Of a DNA stretch of 64,000 nt, positions 63,824-64,000 are shown in pieces. Origin of the DNA: Lutraria lutraria (taxonomy: Eukaryota > Mollusca > Bivalvia > Venerida > Mactridae); NCBI GenBank assembly GCA_964023205.1, contig OZ026835.1, forward strand, positions 45,853,083 through 45,917,082. Direction: 5' to 3'. How positions within the stretch are numbered: position 1 is the stretch's first letter; the number at the start of each line of letters is the position of its first letter. A program made the position numbers and the translations under genes. Under the pieces are notes generated by a model that saw only the letters and a program-made list of their open reading frames with translations, was not told the origin of the DNA and made no database searches.

Positions 63824-64000
63824 ATGTCTCAACGTACAGTCAATATTATCAAAAGAAAATATGCTGCCTTAGGGCGGTATATAGAGCAGCTGGAGATGCA
63901 GCTAGAAGAGCTGCGCTTGGAGGTGAAGACCCTAAGAGAGGGGAAGGAGTTTGAAGAGGAGGTGGAGGTCTGCTCTGGGGAAGAGGACTGGGGGGATACC
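63824..64000 (+). CDS. Acidic coiled-coil protein, 3' end outside window
   Basis: Starts MSQRTVNIIKRKYAALGRYI and is open for all 59 visible codons. A leucine-rich amphipathic helix (IEQLEMQLEELRLEVKTLRE) is followed by an acidic stretch (EEEVEVCSGEEDWGD). Base composition (GC-rich, many GAG/CTG codons) differs from the AT-rich genes next to it. Not recognised. Its place at the far end of the element resembles that of accessory, host-interacting genes. Confidence 0.6.
   Translation, partial: MSQRTVNIIKRKYAALGRYIEQLEMQLEELRLEVKTLREGKEFEEEVEVCSGEEDWGDT

Larger units (their letters stand above)
48700..64000. mobile_element. Maverick/Polinton (adintovirus-like) element, right end outside window
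   Basis: The gene set is diagnostic: protein-primed family B polymerase, retrovirus-like integrase with chromodomain, adenain-type protease, A32-type packaging ATPase, major capsid, penton-like and pX-like proteins. About 15.3 kb is present and every gene is open. The minus strand carries the core genes, with two genes on plus. The left border is approximate, because I could not find a terminal inverted repeat pair, and the last gene runs off the window. It may be a transposon or an integrated virus, and the gene content fits both. Confidence 0.93.

Noticed and set aside
63960..64000. LxCxE-like retinoblastoma-binding motif in the acidic protein
   Set aside because: The visible residues (EVCSGEED) do not fit the spacing of the motif.

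Overview
The window is animal DNA, most likely from a bivalve mollusc. Genes are split by long AT-rich introns, tandem minisatellites are abundant, and several dispersed repeat families have the look of bivalve genomes: a tRNA-derived SINE, the 'GACCTAGTTTTTGACCCC' repeat, and a 'cggacggacgg...gccccgccatttcgaa' repeat. The species call is inference.

Host part (1-48 kb). Three spliced genes can be read. (1) 278-3494 (+): the last two exons of a single-pass membrane protein, separated by an intron full of 19-bp and 62-bp minisatellites. (2) 13902-28667 (+): a complete ten-exon SLC22-type organic ion transporter of 558 codons. All exon phases join, and almost every long intron carries a minisatellite. 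Three of these arrays (introns 3, 4 and 8) start at the exon/intron border and look as if they grew from the splice-donor sequence. (3) 39332-30694 (-): a complete five-exon, 145-residue protein with a signal peptide, two EGF-like modules and a GPI-type tail. The third gene's introns hold a minimal hammerhead ribozyme of Penelope-element type and an irregularly repeated 15-mer. Between genes 1 and 2 lies a 3,465-bp tandem duplication. Its junction carries a hairpin whose 42-nt spacer is inverted, and each copy contains a 624-bp foldback element with a 6-bp target duplication. The related repeat at 44.2-44.6 kb is the empty site. From 40.3 to 47.7 kb there is a 17/27-bp minisatellite, two dead non-LTR retrotransposons and an inverted-repeat element.

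Mobile/viral part (about 48.7 kb to beyond 64 kb). This is a Maverick/Polinton (adintovirus-like) element whose genes are all open. Along the minus strand it has a protein-primed family B DNA polymerase, three small proteins (one F-box-like, two paralogous), a packaging ATPase, two paralogous basic proteins (one with a histone-H1-like and an Arg/Ser tail), a conserved unknown protein, a retrovirus-like integrase with chromodomain, a small membrane protein, a penton-like protein, a pX-like core protein, the major capsid protein, a Cys-rich unknown, an adenain-type protease and a coiled-coil protein. On the plus strand are a double CCHC zinc-knuckle protein and the start of an acidic coiled-coil protein. 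The structural genes overlap by a few bases (ATGA type), as in one transcription unit. The right terminus lies outside the window, so no terminal inverted repeat could be paired.

The most unusual signal is that the two outermost minus-strand genes of this element (stops at 49000 and 63395) are followed within about 10-12 nt by stem-loops of the replication-dependent histone mRNA class (GGCCCTTTTCAGGGCC, GGTCCTTTTCAGGACC, GGCCCTTATTAGGGCC). Each is followed by ACCA, and the left pair also has a purine-rich U7-site-like block. Other genes of the element have ordinary AATAAA signals. This suggests that the element uses the host histone pre-mRNA 3'-end machinery for a subset of genes. Promoter-like blocks (three CRE/ATF sites, four CCAAT boxes, repeated TCAAGGTCA) add to the picture of host cell-cycle and hormone-receptor signal use.
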